Shown: in pieces, positions 1-8,908 of the stretch
Position numbering within the stretch: position 1 is the first letter of the stretch
Layout of the letters: each line of letters starts with the position of its first letter
Origin: Paenibacillus sp. J45TS6
GTDB taxonomy: Bacteria > Bacillota > Bacilli > Paenibacillales > Paenibacillaceae
Length of the DNA: 64,000 nucleotides
Assembly: GCF_018403285.1 (NCBI RefSeq)
Contig: NZ_BOSJ01000006.1
Coordinates: 1-64,000 of the forward strand
Direction of reading: 5' to 3'
Translations under genes and position numbers: made by a program
The notes under the pieces: model-generated
Told to the model about the DNA's origin: nothing
Seen by the model: only the letters and a program-made list of their open reading frames with translations
Database searches by the model: none

Positions 1-16
1 TAAGATGTGTATAGCT

Positions 17-90
17 CATGGCGGATTCTCCTTGTAGGTGTTGTGTGGTAACTCCATTCTACACGAATCCGGCCATGGGCCATTTTTTAT
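17..90 (+). terminator. Long hairpin with U-rich tail at left edge
   Basis: Arms 17-28 and 65-77 are complementary (CATGGCGGATTC against GAATCC-GGCCATG, one extra G). The stem continues inward through TGTAG (33-37) and CTACA (59-63). A T-rich run follows at 82-93. It is probably the terminator of a gene left of the window, or the 3' end of a small structured RNA. The rest of 91-254 shows no gene. Confidence 0.5.
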
Positions 91-254
91 TTTGAACTAG
101 GTGTCGCACTTCATATTACAATCCGTCTTATAAAAAAGGAGAGGAAAGATAACTTGCCGTGCCGCCTGCTTCCATTTTTACATATGTTGTATGATCACTA
201 CCCTTGCCATATTCTTCTGAAATCGATGAAGTCATAGAGAAAGGAGGAGTAGAA

Positions 255-920
255 ATGGTGTACCGTTATCTGGCACTTGGCGATTCACTGACGGTAGGTA
301 TCGGTGCTTTATTTGGAAGCGGGTTTGTTCCACTCTATCAAAAAAGACTGGAGTATCATTTACGCAGTCCTGTTCTTGTAAGTAACCAAGGAATCAATGG
401 ACTCACGTCCCAAAGACTTCTATCCATGGTAAGATACAATCAATACTTGCGGAATCTCATTGTACATGCTGACATTATTACGATCTCCATTGGCGGGAAT
501 GATTTGATTCAGGCAGCTCGTTCAACGAGGTGGAATTTGAGTTCTCCATTATTCACCCAGACTTTGGACGTATGTGAGTATCATATGAGAGAGATGCTTT
601 CACAGATCCAATCCTTAAAAAAGGATTCACCTTACTTTATTCGGCTCGTCGGACTGTATAATCCGCTGCCTAAGAATGAGGCTGCCTATCATTGGGTGAA
701 ACAATATAATGACTTTCTTACAAGTCTAGATAGTCCTAAAATAGCAACGGCCCAGCTTCTGTATGCTTTTCAGGGAAGGGAAAGGGAATTATTATTTTTT
801 GATAAGGTCCATCCAAGCAGTAAAGGATATCGGGTTATCGAATCGCAGCTGGATCGTGTAGGCTATGCTCCGCTGTTGAAGCTAGAGAAGCCTCACATAT
901 TACGCAAAAAGAAGAAATAA
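255..920 (+). CDS. GDSL/SGNH-family lipase or esterase
   Basis: A 221-residue SGNH hydrolase, expected to cleave ester bonds of lipids or acylated sugars. Block I GDSL lies at residues 9-12 with nucleophile Ser11, block III GGND at 80-83, and block V DKVH at 183-186 supplies Asp183 and His186. All catalytic blocks are present. The ATG at 255 follows AAGGAGG (241-247); an in-frame TTG at 204 has no ribosome site and was not used. No signal peptide is obvious, so it is probably cytoplasmic. Substrate unknown. The next gene starts about 90 bp downstream on the same strand and may be co-transcribed. Confidence 0.88.
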   Translation: MVYRYLALGDSLTVGIGALFGSGFVPLYQKRLEYHLRSPVLVSNQGINGLTSQRLLSMVRYNQYLRNLIVHADIITISIGGNDLIQAARSTRWNLSSPLFTQTLDVCEYHMREMLSQIQSLKKDSPYFIRLVGLYNPLPKNEAAYHWVKQYNDFLTSLDSPKIATAQLLYAFQGRERELLFFDKVHPSSKGYRVIESQLDRVGYAPLLKLEKPHILRKKKK

Positions 921-1009
921 GAATAGGAAGGGTGCAAGCAAAAGCCAGCTTGTATCCTCTACGTTTCGGTTAGAGGAATATTTCGATATAGAAGAAGGAG
1001 CAACCATAT

Positions 1010-2086
1010 ATGCAAATAGCAAACAGATCCTCCATCACAAAAGAAGAAGAATTACAGGTTCGCCGTATGCTTATAAATTACTTCGAGCCTTCCTTATCAG
1101 GAACAGAACTTGAGAATTGTATGATTTGGCGGTTAACAGGAGGGATGAACAACTCTACGTACTTGATTCATCTGAAAGGGAAGCGATATGTACTACGTAT
1201 GTACAATAGTCACCAGGATAAAGACAAGGTTAAGTATGAACATGCTATTCTGAATAGCCTTACAATACATAAGCAAGCGTTTGTATATCCGCAGCTGGTA
1301 CAGACATTGGAAAATACGACATTTACTCATCACGAAGGGAAAATCGGAGCCTTATTTCATTATCAAGAAGGGAGTAATGCGGTACGAATGGGGCCGAGTC
1401 AATACTTGCAATTGGGACAAAAAGCGGGCCAGGTTACACTCGCATTGTCTCGAATAACGGTTCCTTTAGCGCCTGTATATCCACCTTACTACAGATTGGA
1501 TCTAGCTTATCCGGAAATTTCGCAAGCAAAGTTCATTCGCTTTCTACAGCAACCCGACTCGTCTTTTCTAACCCTGCGTCAAGAAACCAAGGAAATAGCA
1601 GAAGTAATTGAAGAGCTGTTCATCAAGACTCGCGGGGGACTCGAAGATCTTCCTCACCAACTCGTACATGGAGATCTGAATGCTTCTAATATCTTAGTAA
1701 ATGAAGAAGGGGATATAACCACGATTCTTGATTTTGAGTTTGCTACTTGGGACCTTCGTGTGATGGAACTGGCTGTTCCTCTTTCAGATCTCATCACTGG
1801 CATGATTTTGAATGAGAACTATACCGCAAAAGCAGAAGAGAAGATGTGGAACAATCTTAATGCGCTGATCAGCGGCTATACTTCCGAAGTTACCCTACTA
1901 CCCGAAGAGAAGGACATGATACCGTCTCTTGTTCTTCTGCGCAGAGTAGATGTCGTCATGCATTTTTTGACTCGGTATCATAAAGGAATTGATCCAGCAG
2001 ATATAGTTAGCGATCAGCTGCAGAAGTTGATAAGCTGCGTAAGGTGGCTTGCGTTACATCAGGCTAGAGTGAGACAATTGTTATAG
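1010..2086 (+). CDS. APH-family phosphotransferase (protein-kinase-like fold)
   Basis: A 358-residue small-molecule kinase of the APH superfamily (aminoglycoside phosphotransferase / type II homoserine kinase / choline kinase group). The catalytic loop HGDLNASN is at residues 220-227, and the Mg-binding DFEF at 241-244 replaces the usual DxD/DFG. The N-terminal lobe has GGMNNSTY (44-51) as the nucleotide loop and a VLRMY strand. Substrate cannot be told from sequence; resistance should not be assumed. AAGGAG lies just before the ATG. The gene ends head-to-head with a minus-strand TPR gene. Confidence 0.8.
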   Translation: MQIANRSSITKEEELQVRRMLINYFEPSLSGTELENCMIWRLTGGMNNSTYLIHLKGKRYVLRMYNSHQDKDKVKYEHAILNSLTIHKQAFVYPQLVQTLENTTFTHHEGKIGALFHYQEGSNAVRMGPSQYLQLGQKAGQVTLALSRITVPLAPVYPPYYRLDLAYPEISQAKFIRFLQQPDSSFLTLRQETKEIAEVIEELFIKTRGGLEDLPHQLVHGDLNASNILVNEEGDITTILDFEFATWDLRVMELAVPLSDLITGMILNENYTAKAEEKMWNNLNALISGYTSEVTLLPEEKDMIPSLVLLRRVDVVMHFLTRYHKGIDPADIVSDQLQKLISCVRWLALHQARVRQLL

Positions 2087-2139
2087 AAAAAAAAGCGTTC
2101 TTCTTCAGTTGAATAGAAAAAGAAAGCTTTTTAATCTGT

Positions 2140-2811
2140 TTATATTAATTTCCGAAAGAAACTGCGGACAGCCCAGCGACGCTCTTGCCGTTTTTTATAT
2201 TTAGGCAGAGAGCGGTATACGTCAATCGACTGACGGTAGGCTTCTTTTGCCTCATTCTTTTGGCCGAGCTTTCCGTAGACAAGTCCGAGGTAATAGAAAG
2301 ATTCACTGGAGGAAGACTGGATGTCTTGAAATTTCTCTACATATTGAAGTGCCTTAGCCTGATCCGTATCCTTGTATGCAGAAGCAAGACGGAGGTAAGG
2401 TTGGCCGTATTTTACTTTTGGATTCAGTTTAGTAGCGTGCAGCGTATGTTGTTCCCCTTGTTCAAGCTGCCCTTGATGAATTTCTGTCGTTCCGACCATA
2501 TCCCAATATTCTGCTGAGTGATCATAAGACGACTCAATCGATAGTAGTAACTGCTGAGCTTCTCTGTACTTTTTGCGTTCAATCAGGAGTCTCGCTAAGT
2601 CAAATTTGGAAGTAACGTCATTTGGATTCAGCGCAATTTGCTGACGATTTTTGGAGATGCTTCGCATCCGTTTAAAAGGTTTTGTAATGCTTGGAAATAC
2701 ACCGACAAAACGCCGATCCAGAAGATAAAAAATAAGAAACAGTACAATAATAGCAATAAACGGATTACCAATGATATAGAAAAGCAAACCAAATAGTAAA
2801 AACTTACTCAT
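2140..2811 (-). CDS. Membrane-anchored TPR protein
   Basis: A 223-residue protein. Residues 4-31 form a strongly hydrophobic N-terminal segment, enough for one long or two short membrane passes, followed by a basic linker (residues 33-55). From about residue 65 come helical TPR-like pairs, for example FDLARLLIERKKYREA and SFYYLGLVYGKLGQKNEA. TPR domains are protein-interaction scaffolds; the partner is unknown. The C-terminal 20 residues are very basic. It stands alone between a convergent kinase gene and a divergent HD gene. Confidence 0.75.
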   Translation of the reverse strand: MSKFLLFGLLFYIIGNPFIAIIVLFLIFYLLDRRFVGVFPSITKPFKRMRSISKNRQQIALNPNDVTSKFDLARLLIERKKYREAQQLLLSIESSYDHSAEYWDMVGTTEIHQGQLEQGEQHTLHATKLNPKVKYGQPYLRLASAYKDTDQAKALQYVEKFQDIQSSSSESFYYLGLVYGKLGQKNEAKEAYRQSIDVYRSLPKYKKRQERRWAVRSFFRKLI

Positions 2812-3046
2812 AACCTTCCCCCTGATAAATAATTAGTAATCTCCTCATGTCGAACTTATGGCATTACGAACCTTGCCGAGTTTGCTTCCGATACACGCCG
2901 AGTCACTTTAGTCTGATCCTTCTCCAGCAGATGATTGTATCTCGCGCTGAAGCGAACATTTCAATATTATACCATATACGCTCGTGACAGAGTTTCTATA
3001 AGTCTAGTAAGATGGAAGTAAATAATGTGGAAAAAGGAGTACAATC

Positions 3047-3634
3047 ATGACAGAGAAAATCAGACAGCAAATCGAGTTTATACGCGAAATTGATAAATTG
3101 AAGCACGTATTTCGGCAGTCTTATCTAATGAATCAAGAAAGACACGAGAATGATGCGGAACATAGTTGGCATATTGCTGTTATGGCCTTGTTGCTGAAAG
3201 AACATAGTCATGAGGATTTAGATATGACAAAAGTGCTGCACCTGCTTCTCATTCATGATCTGGTAGAAATCGATGCGGGAGATACGTTCGCTTACGATGT
3301 CAAAGGATATGAAGACAAATGGGAAAGAGAACTTGCGGCGGCAAAACGAATATATGGGCTGCTTCCAGCGGAACAAAAAGAGGAATGGATGAATCTGTGG
3401 CTTGAATTTGAAGAAGGCCTGACAAAAGAGGCACAGTATGCAGCGGCGATGGATCGTCTGCAGCCGGTCCTTCACAATTTTTATACGGAAGGCAAAGCTT
3501 GGAGAGCCAATCAGGTATCTGCTGTGTCTGTTAGAAAAAGGCTGGCGGTACTAAAAGAGGTTTGCCCTGCCCTAGATACATTTGCTAATGAATTGATTGA
3601 CGAAGCGGTAGAGAAGGGTTACCTGTTACCGTAA
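3047..3634 (+). CDS. HD-domain phosphohydrolase (YfbR/HDDC2-like)
   Basis: A 195-residue single HD domain. Metal-binding residues are visible: His39 in AEHSWH, His70-Asp71 in LLLIHDLVEIDAGD, then Glu74, Asp76 and Asp79. This matches the family containing E. coli YfbR 5'-deoxynucleotidase and human HDDC2, so a nucleotide monophosphatase role is the best guess but unproven. AAAGGAG precedes the ATG. A hairpin terminator lies directly downstream. Confidence 0.8.
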   Translation: MTEKIRQQIEFIREIDKLKHVFRQSYLMNQERHENDAEHSWHIAVMALLLKEHSHEDLDMTKVLHLLLIHDLVEIDAGDTFAYDVKGYEDKWERELAAAKRIYGLLPAEQKEEWMNLWLEFEEGLTKEAQYAAAMDRLQPVLHNFYTEGKAWRANQVSAVSVRKRLAVLKEVCPALDTFANELIDEAVEKGYLLP

Positions 3635-3653
3635 GACGAATTCAGTAAGCGAG

Positions 3654-3696
3654 AAGGGAGGATTCTCTTAAAATAAGAGGAGTCCTCCCTTTATTT
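3654..3696 (+). terminator. Intrinsic terminator after HD gene
   Basis: Arms AAGGGAGGATTCTCTTA (about 3654-3670) and TAAGAGGAGTCCTCCCTT pair with one small bulge and are followed by TTTATTTATT. It could act on both strands, also closing the convergent AraC gene. Confidence 0.8.
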
Positions 3697-3731
3697 ATTA
3701 GATATTAACTTTAAGGAAACAAATAGAACGT

Positions 3732-4601
3732 TTAGCGCATTAGTCTTCGATAGGAGGAAGGAGTCATCCCGGTATGTTTCTTAAATAATCGGTAAAAATG
3801 CGGAAGACTCTCAAACCCGCTGGCTTCCGCAATGGCTACCATTGTATCATCGGTACGCAGCAGTTTTTCTTTCGAGAGAATGATGCGTCTCGCCGCAACA
3901 TATTCGGTGAGCGTCATCCCCGTATGCTGTTTAAAAGCTCGGCTAAAGTGAGCAGTAGAGATGGAAGCATCCTGAGCAAGTTCAGAAAGAGACACAGGCT
4001 GATGAAGGTGCTCGTCTAACCTTTTAAGGGCTTGCGCCATCCAGATCGGCCCCGATAACGTTGTTTTTTCAGGTTTTACAGCATCCGTCATCCGCATCAG
4101 GGAAATCAGCATCAGCTGTAACAACAAGAGGGTGGCATAAGTCCTCAAATGCTCCTGACTTACTGTTTCTGTATAAATCTGTTCAATCCATCGTTCGAAT
4201 TCATCCATTTGTTTGTGGTTCAGTACTTGGATATAATTTCGCGACTTTCGAGACCTTTCGAAAAACTGCTGAATGGATGCTGCTTCTCCTCCCATACCTT
4301 GAAAGACAGCAGGGCTGATATAAAAAGCCGAAGACGTCAGCGGATTCTCTGCATCTTGAAAGGTGCGATGAAGTGTATTGCCAGGAATAATGATAAGACT
4401 TCTAGCCTTAATATCGACGATCGAGTGATCAATTAACATTTTTCCTTCTCCTTGATGTACACAAATCAGTTCATGCCAGTCATGAAAATGGTCAGGAAGT
4501 TCATGTTCAGGAAGTTTGGTTTCATGATATAACATGCGAAAAGGAAGATCGATTGCTGCTTTTAGACGCCCATCCACGGGTGCCTCGAGCTCATATTTCA
4601 T
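3732..4601 (-). CDS. AraC-family regulator with cupin sensor, divergent from uxaBA
   Basis: A 289-residue regulator. Residues about 20-100 form a cupin sugar-sensing fold (HFHDWHELICVHQGEGKM). Residues about 190-289 are the AraC double helix-turn-helix, with LSELAQDASISTAHFSRAFK and the second helix pair ending SLPHFYRLFKKHTGMTPSSY. It is transcribed away from uxaB, sharing an intergenic region that carries an inverted repeat (4628-4682). Position makes it the likely regulator of hexuronate use; the effector is unknown. GGAGAG precedes the ATG. Confidence 0.85.
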   Translation of the reverse strand: MKYELEAPVDGRLKAAIDLPFRMLYHETKLPEHELPDHFHDWHELICVHQGEGKMLIDHSIVDIKARSLIIIPGNTLHRTFQDAENPLTSSAFYISPAVFQGMGGEAASIQQFFERSRKSRNYIQVLNHKQMDEFERWIEQIYTETVSQEHLRTYATLLLLQLMLISLMRMTDAVKPEKTTLSGPIWMAQALKRLDEHLHQPVSLSELAQDASISTAHFSRAFKQHTGMTLTEYVAARRIILSKEKLLRTDDTMVAIAEASGFESLPHFYRLFKKHTGMTPSSYRRLMR

Positions 4602-4627
4602 AGCTGCTCTCTCCTTCTACATACAAT

Positions 4628-4682
4628 ATCATCTGAGAGTATATTTTAAGCAAAAATAGCAATTTATGTTCTTTCAGATGAT
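4628..4682. promoter_or_regulatory. Inverted repeat in araC-uxaB divergent promoter region
   Basis: ATCATCTGAGAG (4628-4639) and CTTTCAGATGAT (4671-4682) are inverted copies, 11 of 12 bases matching, separated by 31 AT-rich bases. Placement between divergent genes suggests an operator pair or looping site. Binding protein unknown. Confidence 0.5.
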
Positions 4683-4733
4683 GATACAATGAACAACATA
4701 AGGATACAACCACTAATAATAGAGGTGAAGAGT

Positions 4734-6248
4734 GTGACGGTAAAAAAGGATTATCCAAGACTAAGTATACAGAACAGTAACAGTCACCTAAATTCAGTTC
4801 ATTCCGAGATCAAACAGCTCCCTGTGAAAGTTCTTCAGATCGGCGAAGGGAATTTTTTGCGGGGGTTTGCAGATTGGATGATTTATGAAAGCGCTATTAA
4901 AGGTGCGTTTAAAGGAACGGTAGCTGTAACCCAGCCTAGACGGAAAGGTAGAGGGAAACTGCTGAATATACGGGAACAAGACGGTCTGTATACGCTGCTG
5001 ACAAGAGGCATTGTTAATGGGACGGCCGTTGAGAAGGCATCCATCATTCCTATTTTGTCTCGTACAATCGACCCTTATGAAGAATGGCAAGATTTTTTAC
5101 AGCTTGCGATAAGCCCTGAACTGGATATTATCATCTCAAATACGACAGAAGCAGGTTTAACCTACCTGGAGACGAGATATGAAGAGGGTGTACCGATCGA
5201 TTCTTTTCCTGGTAAACTTACGGTGTTTTTACATGAACGATATACTCACTATTCCGGAAGCAAAGAGAGCGGGGTACTTATTCTGCCTTGCGAACTTGTC
5301 GATCGAAATGGAGATGTTCTCAAAAAATACGTGCTGCAGCATAGTATTGATTTTGGCTTTTCGGATTCGTTTCGGGAATGGGTTCAGCAGGACAATCGGT
5401 TTCTGAATAATTTGGTAGATCGGATCGTCACGGGTGCCCCTTCAGAGGAAGAGGCGGCTGTACTCACAGAGCGTTTCGGATATGAAGATAAGTTAATGAC
5501 CTTAGCTGAGCCTTACCATCTGTGGGCGATTGAAGGGGAACCGGACCTTGATGACAGGCTTCCGCTTGCGCAAGCAGGACTGAATATCCACTGGACCTCA
5601 GATCTAAAGCCGTTTCAGCTTCGGAAGGTACGTCTCCTAAATGGTTCTCATACCCTAATGACCCCGATTGCTATACTCAAAGGTCAGACATATGTGCGTG
5701 AGACGATGGAAGACAGCGAGCTTGGAGTATTTGTAAGAGAAGCAGCGGAAAAAGAAATCATTCCTGCCCTTGATCTGCCTGAGGAGGAAATGCAATGTTA
5801 TGTCAAAGAAGTGTGGGATCGTTTCCTGAATCCTTATATCAATCATAAACTGACAGATATTATGCTTGGCTCTATCTCTAAGTTTAAAGTAAGGCTGCTT
5901 CCGACCCTGCTTGAAAGTATCAACAAAAACGGGGTTCTGCCTGAGCGAATCGTCACTTCTTTTAGTGCACTGCTTCGTTTATATAGGGCGGAACATACGG
6001 ATAAAGGATATGTGTCAAGCACTTTTAGCGGGCAGATAGTAATCCTGCGGGATGAGGAACAGCTGCTTGCATCCTTGACTCAGCATTGGTCCCAGTACAG
6101 CGGAGCTAATATGAATGAGGTCGTTTCGTATATATTGGCAGATGAACAAATATGGGGACAGAACCTTGATCTGATCTCTGGGCTGCGGGATCAAGTGGCA
6201 GAGCATCTGAACAAGTGGGAAGAGGAGGAGCATAATGAATACGTATGA
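4734..6248 (+). CDS. uxaB: Tagaturonate reductase (altronate oxidoreductase)
   Basis: A 504-residue enzyme of the mannitol dehydrogenase / UxaB family. It reduces D-tagaturonate to D-altronate with NADH in galacturonate catabolism. The N-terminal nucleotide fold starts LQIGEGNFLRGFADW; the C-terminal domain has the family signature LRKVRLLNGSHT. The start is taken as GTG at 4734, six bases after AGAGGTG; an upstream in-frame ATG at 4689 lacks a ribosome site. The 3' end overlaps uxaA by 14 bp, so the two are translationally coupled. Confidence 0.92.
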   Translation: MTVKKDYPRLSIQNSNSHLNSVHSEIKQLPVKVLQIGEGNFLRGFADWMIYESAIKGAFKGTVAVTQPRRKGRGKLLNIREQDGLYTLLTRGIVNGTAVEKASIIPILSRTIDPYEEWQDFLQLAISPELDIIISNTTEAGLTYLETRYEEGVPIDSFPGKLTVFLHERYTHYSGSKESGVLILPCELVDRNGDVLKKYVLQHSIDFGFSDSFREWVQQDNRFLNNLVDRIVTGAPSEEEAAVLTERFGYEDKLMTLAEPYHLWAIEGEPDLDDRLPLAQAGLNIHWTSDLKPFQLRKVRLLNGSHTLMTPIAILKGQTYVRETMEDSELGVFVREAAEKEIIPALDLPEEEMQCYVKEVWDRFLNPYINHKLTDIMLGSISKFKVRLLPTLLESINKNGVLPERIVTSFSALLRLYRAEHTDKGYVSSTFSGQIVILRDEEQLLASLTQHWSQYSGANMNEVVSYILADEQIWGQNLDLISGLRDQVAEHLNKWEEEEHNEYV

Positions 6249-7752
6249 ATCTTCTGTAACGGATTGGACACGGCTTCATCCGAATGATGATGTGCTCATT
6301 GCACTCCGTAATCTAAACGCAGGTGAACAGATTGAGGTAGCCAGCGGACAACATATCATTTTGAAAGAGGATGTCCCAAAAGGGCACAAGTTTGCCGTAA
6401 GGGAGCTTCAAGCAGGCGAACATATTATGAAATACGGTTATTCCATAGGTATCGCTAAGGAACAGATCGAGACAGGAAGATGGCTTCATACACACAATGT
6501 CAGCACAGGACTAAGCGGACTTATTGACTACGAATATATAAAGACCCCTCTCGAAAAACCGGCGGTTGTTCCTGCGAATCTTCATACTTTTCAGGGGTAC
6601 AGACGAAGTAACGGCAAGGTAGGAATTCGTAACGAAATCTGGATTATTAATACGGTTGGATGTATTAACAAGGTATGTGAGGCACTGGCGAAAATGGGGA
6701 ATACAGCTTTTCAGGGCCGTGTGGACGGGGTCTATCATTTTGCTCATCCGTTCGGTTGTTCACAGCTTGGTGATGATCTTAAGTATACTCAGCAGCTCCT
6801 TGCGTCCCTTGTATCCCACCCCAATGCCGGCGGCGTATTAGTCATTGGGCTTGGCTGTGAGAATAATCAGATCGAAGAATTTAAGACGTTTATTCCAGCT
6901 GAGGATGGGGAGAGAGTACGATTCCTAAAAGCACAGGAAATTGATGATGAGATGGCCGAAGGGCTGCGCTTATTAGAAGAACTGACGGAGCTTGCGGAGA
7001 AGCAGGAGCGTGAACCTGTTCCTATATCTGAACTTACCATTGGTCTGAAATGCGGCGGCTCAGATGGTTTCTCGGGTATCACGGCTAACCCTCTAGTTGG
7101 GGCTGTATCCGATAAGCTCGTTGCAGCTGGCGGTACAGCAATTCTTACCGAAGTACCGGAAATGTTTGGAGCGGAAACGATTCTAATGAACAGAGCTCGC
7201 AGTGAAGAAGTTTATGAAGAGCTTGTGAACTTAATCAACAATTTCAAACAATACTATGTGAACCATGGACAGAATATTTATGAGAATCCTTCTCCGGGTA
7301 ATAAGGAGGGAGGAATCACCACCTTGGAAGAAAAATCACTGGGCTGTACACAAAAAGGCGGACATTCAGAGGTAGTAGATGTAGTTGCTTATGGGAAGAA
7401 GGTAACGCAAAAAGGGCTCAACATTGTGGAGGCTCCCGGTAACGATCTGGTATCCGTAACCGCCCTGTCGGCTGCAGGTGCACATATTGTTTTATTTACG
7501 ACCGGACGAGGAACTCCTTTTGGCGGACCGGTTCCTACTGTTAAAATTGCAACCAATTCGGATCTTGCTAATCGCAAAAAGCACTGGATTGATTTTAATG
7601 CAGGTCAGCTGCTCGAAGGAAAAGCGATGGACGATCTTGCGAATGAATTTCTGGCAGAACTGATTGATATTGCGTCGGGGAATAAAGTGACGAACAGCGA
7701 ACGTTATGGTTTCCGTGAGATCGCGATTTTTAAAGATGGAGTCATCTTATAG
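6235..7752 (+). CDS. uxaA: Altronate dehydratase
   Basis: A 505-residue dehydratase that converts D-altronate to 2-keto-3-deoxygluconate, the step after UxaB. Residues 1-85 form the SAF-type N-terminal domain ending HTHNV; residues 105-505 form the catalytic domain, with conserved IVNTVGCINKVCE-like and KCGGSDGFSGITANP segments. Full family length, no damage seen. uxaC, kdgK and kdgA are not in the window, so the rest of the pathway must lie elsewhere. Confidence 0.93.
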   Translation: MNTYESSVTDWTRLHPNDDVLIALRNLNAGEQIEVASGQHIILKEDVPKGHKFAVRELQAGEHIMKYGYSIGIAKEQIETGRWLHTHNVSTGLSGLIDYEYIKTPLEKPAVVPANLHTFQGYRRSNGKVGIRNEIWIINTVGCINKVCEALAKMGNTAFQGRVDGVYHFAHPFGCSQLGDDLKYTQQLLASLVSHPNAGGVLVIGLGCENNQIEEFKTFIPAEDGERVRFLKAQEIDDEMAEGLRLLEELTELAEKQEREPVPISELTIGLKCGGSDGFSGITANPLVGAVSDKLVAAGGTAILTEVPEMFGAETILMNRARSEEVYEELVNLINNFKQYYVNHGQNIYENPSPGNKEGGITTLEEKSLGCTQKGGHSEVVDVVAYGKKVTQKGLNIVEAPGNDLVSVTALSAAGAHIVLFTTGRGTPFGGPVPTVKIATNSDLANRKKHWIDFNAGQLLEGKAMDDLANEFLAELIDIASGNKVTNSERYGFREIAIFKDGVIL

Positions 7753-7777
7753 ATGTAAAATCATTCTGAAAAATGCG

Positions 7778-7819
7778 AAAGGCCGGCAGAGATAGTGCAT
7801 TTCTCTACTGGCCTTTTTT
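7778..7819 (+). terminator. Terminator after uxaBA
   Basis: AAAGGCC(7778-7784)...GGCCTTT(7810-7816), with an inner GCAGAGA/TCTCT extension and a T6 run. It also lies at the 3' end of the minus-strand gene that follows. Confidence 0.85.
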
Positions 7820-7830
7820 AGCGTGTTCTT

Positions 7831-8739
7831 TTAGATGATTCCGTAGCTAGCGAGTGTCTTAAGACGCTCCATCGTGAGATGTCCCCGCCATTCTGCTTCG
7901 GCTGCTACACTTAGCGCAGGCCAAGAGATTGGCCAGCCTCCGTCTTCTTGTTGAGAGGATAGAAGATGCTCCAAATGCTGCTCCGTAATCTCCTTGGGTA
8001 CAAAGCGAGCTGCATAGCTGTCTGAACGAGGCGCCCAGTCCAGCACTTTTTGTACATAACCGGTTGCTTTTGGATTCAGCTCGATGACACCAGGCTGCTC
8101 TAGCAAATGATCGAGTTTTTGTTTAAGTCGAATGGATCGCTCGCTCTCATCCTGATTTTCCAGAAAATGTATCGCTTGAATAAGATTGTGATATCCTTCT
8201 AGTTCAGTGTTTTCAAGGGAAGACCAAACAAAATCTGCAGCCTTTTTAAACCAGTTTTCCCGAAGGAATGGATGCCAATCCTTACATTTATATAGTAGTC
8301 CAATAATAGAACCTGATGGATTAAGAGAAGCTGTGTCATCTTTTTCCGTTGTCCACCAGGGTGCATGGGGATAATCGTTTACGTTCTTAAAAGAATAGGG
8401 CCAGCCGCCAGTTGTAGGATTCGCATGTTTCTGCAGGAAAAACCCAAGTCCTGTAAGGATACGTTCAGGATAAAAGTGAACTTCATCCAGTAAATGAAGC
8501 GCAAACTCAGCACCTTGAGGCTGACTGTAAGGACTGCGAATATCGGGTTCTAGTGCATGCCCAAAACCGCCATCCTGATTTTGATAAGCGGCCAGCGCTT
8601 GGACTACGGATTCTGCAGATCTTTGTCCTGTCGCATATTCAAAACGGTAACGATCCAGCAAGCGAGCATGGGTGTACATGAAATGATGAGCTTTTTTCAC
8701 AACCGGATGAGACACATCTAGTAATGGATATGTTGTCAT
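7831..8739 (-). CDS. Terpenoid-cyclase/prenyltransferase-fold protein of unknown role
   Basis: A 302-residue protein with the QxxDGGfg/GGW repeat signature of alpha-alpha toroid proteins: YQNQDGGFGHALEPD near residue 70, TGGWPYS near 122, and SQQEDGGWPISW near 275. The DCTAE-type cyclase and DDTAD-type squalene-cyclase motifs are absent, although DDTASLNPSG occurs at about 143, so enzymatic activity is uncertain. The ATG at 8739 was chosen because GAAGGAGTG lies upstream. Function unknown. Confidence 0.7.
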   Translation of the reverse strand: MTTYPLLDVSHPVVKKAHHFMYTHARLLDRYRFEYATGQRSAESVVQALAAYQNQDGGFGHALEPDIRSPYSQPQGAEFALHLLDEVHFYPERILTGLGFFLQKHANPTTGGWPYSFKNVNDYPHAPWWTTEKDDTASLNPSGSIIGLLYKCKDWHPFLRENWFKKAADFVWSSLENTELEGYHNLIQAIHFLENQDESERSIRLKQKLDHLLEQPGVIELNPKATGYVQKVLDWAPRSDSYAARFVPKEITEQHLEHLLSSQQEDGGWPISWPALSVAAEAEWRGHLTMERLKTLASYGII

Positions 8740-8908
8740 AGTTTGAATCACTCCTTCAGTGCGTGATCGTATCCTCTTCTGTATTCCTCGTGTTCCTCTA
8801 TTTCCCTGCAAAACGGTAAGGGAAATAGAAAATTCCCGCACTCTCTGCTACTGCAGATCGTACGGGAATAAGTATCTAGAAACTAGTTGTGATAGCACTT
8901 GTAGAGAA

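Noticed and set aside
1010-2086. Aminoglycoside resistance gene
   Set aside because: Only the general APH fold motifs are present; no specific resistance family could be recognised.
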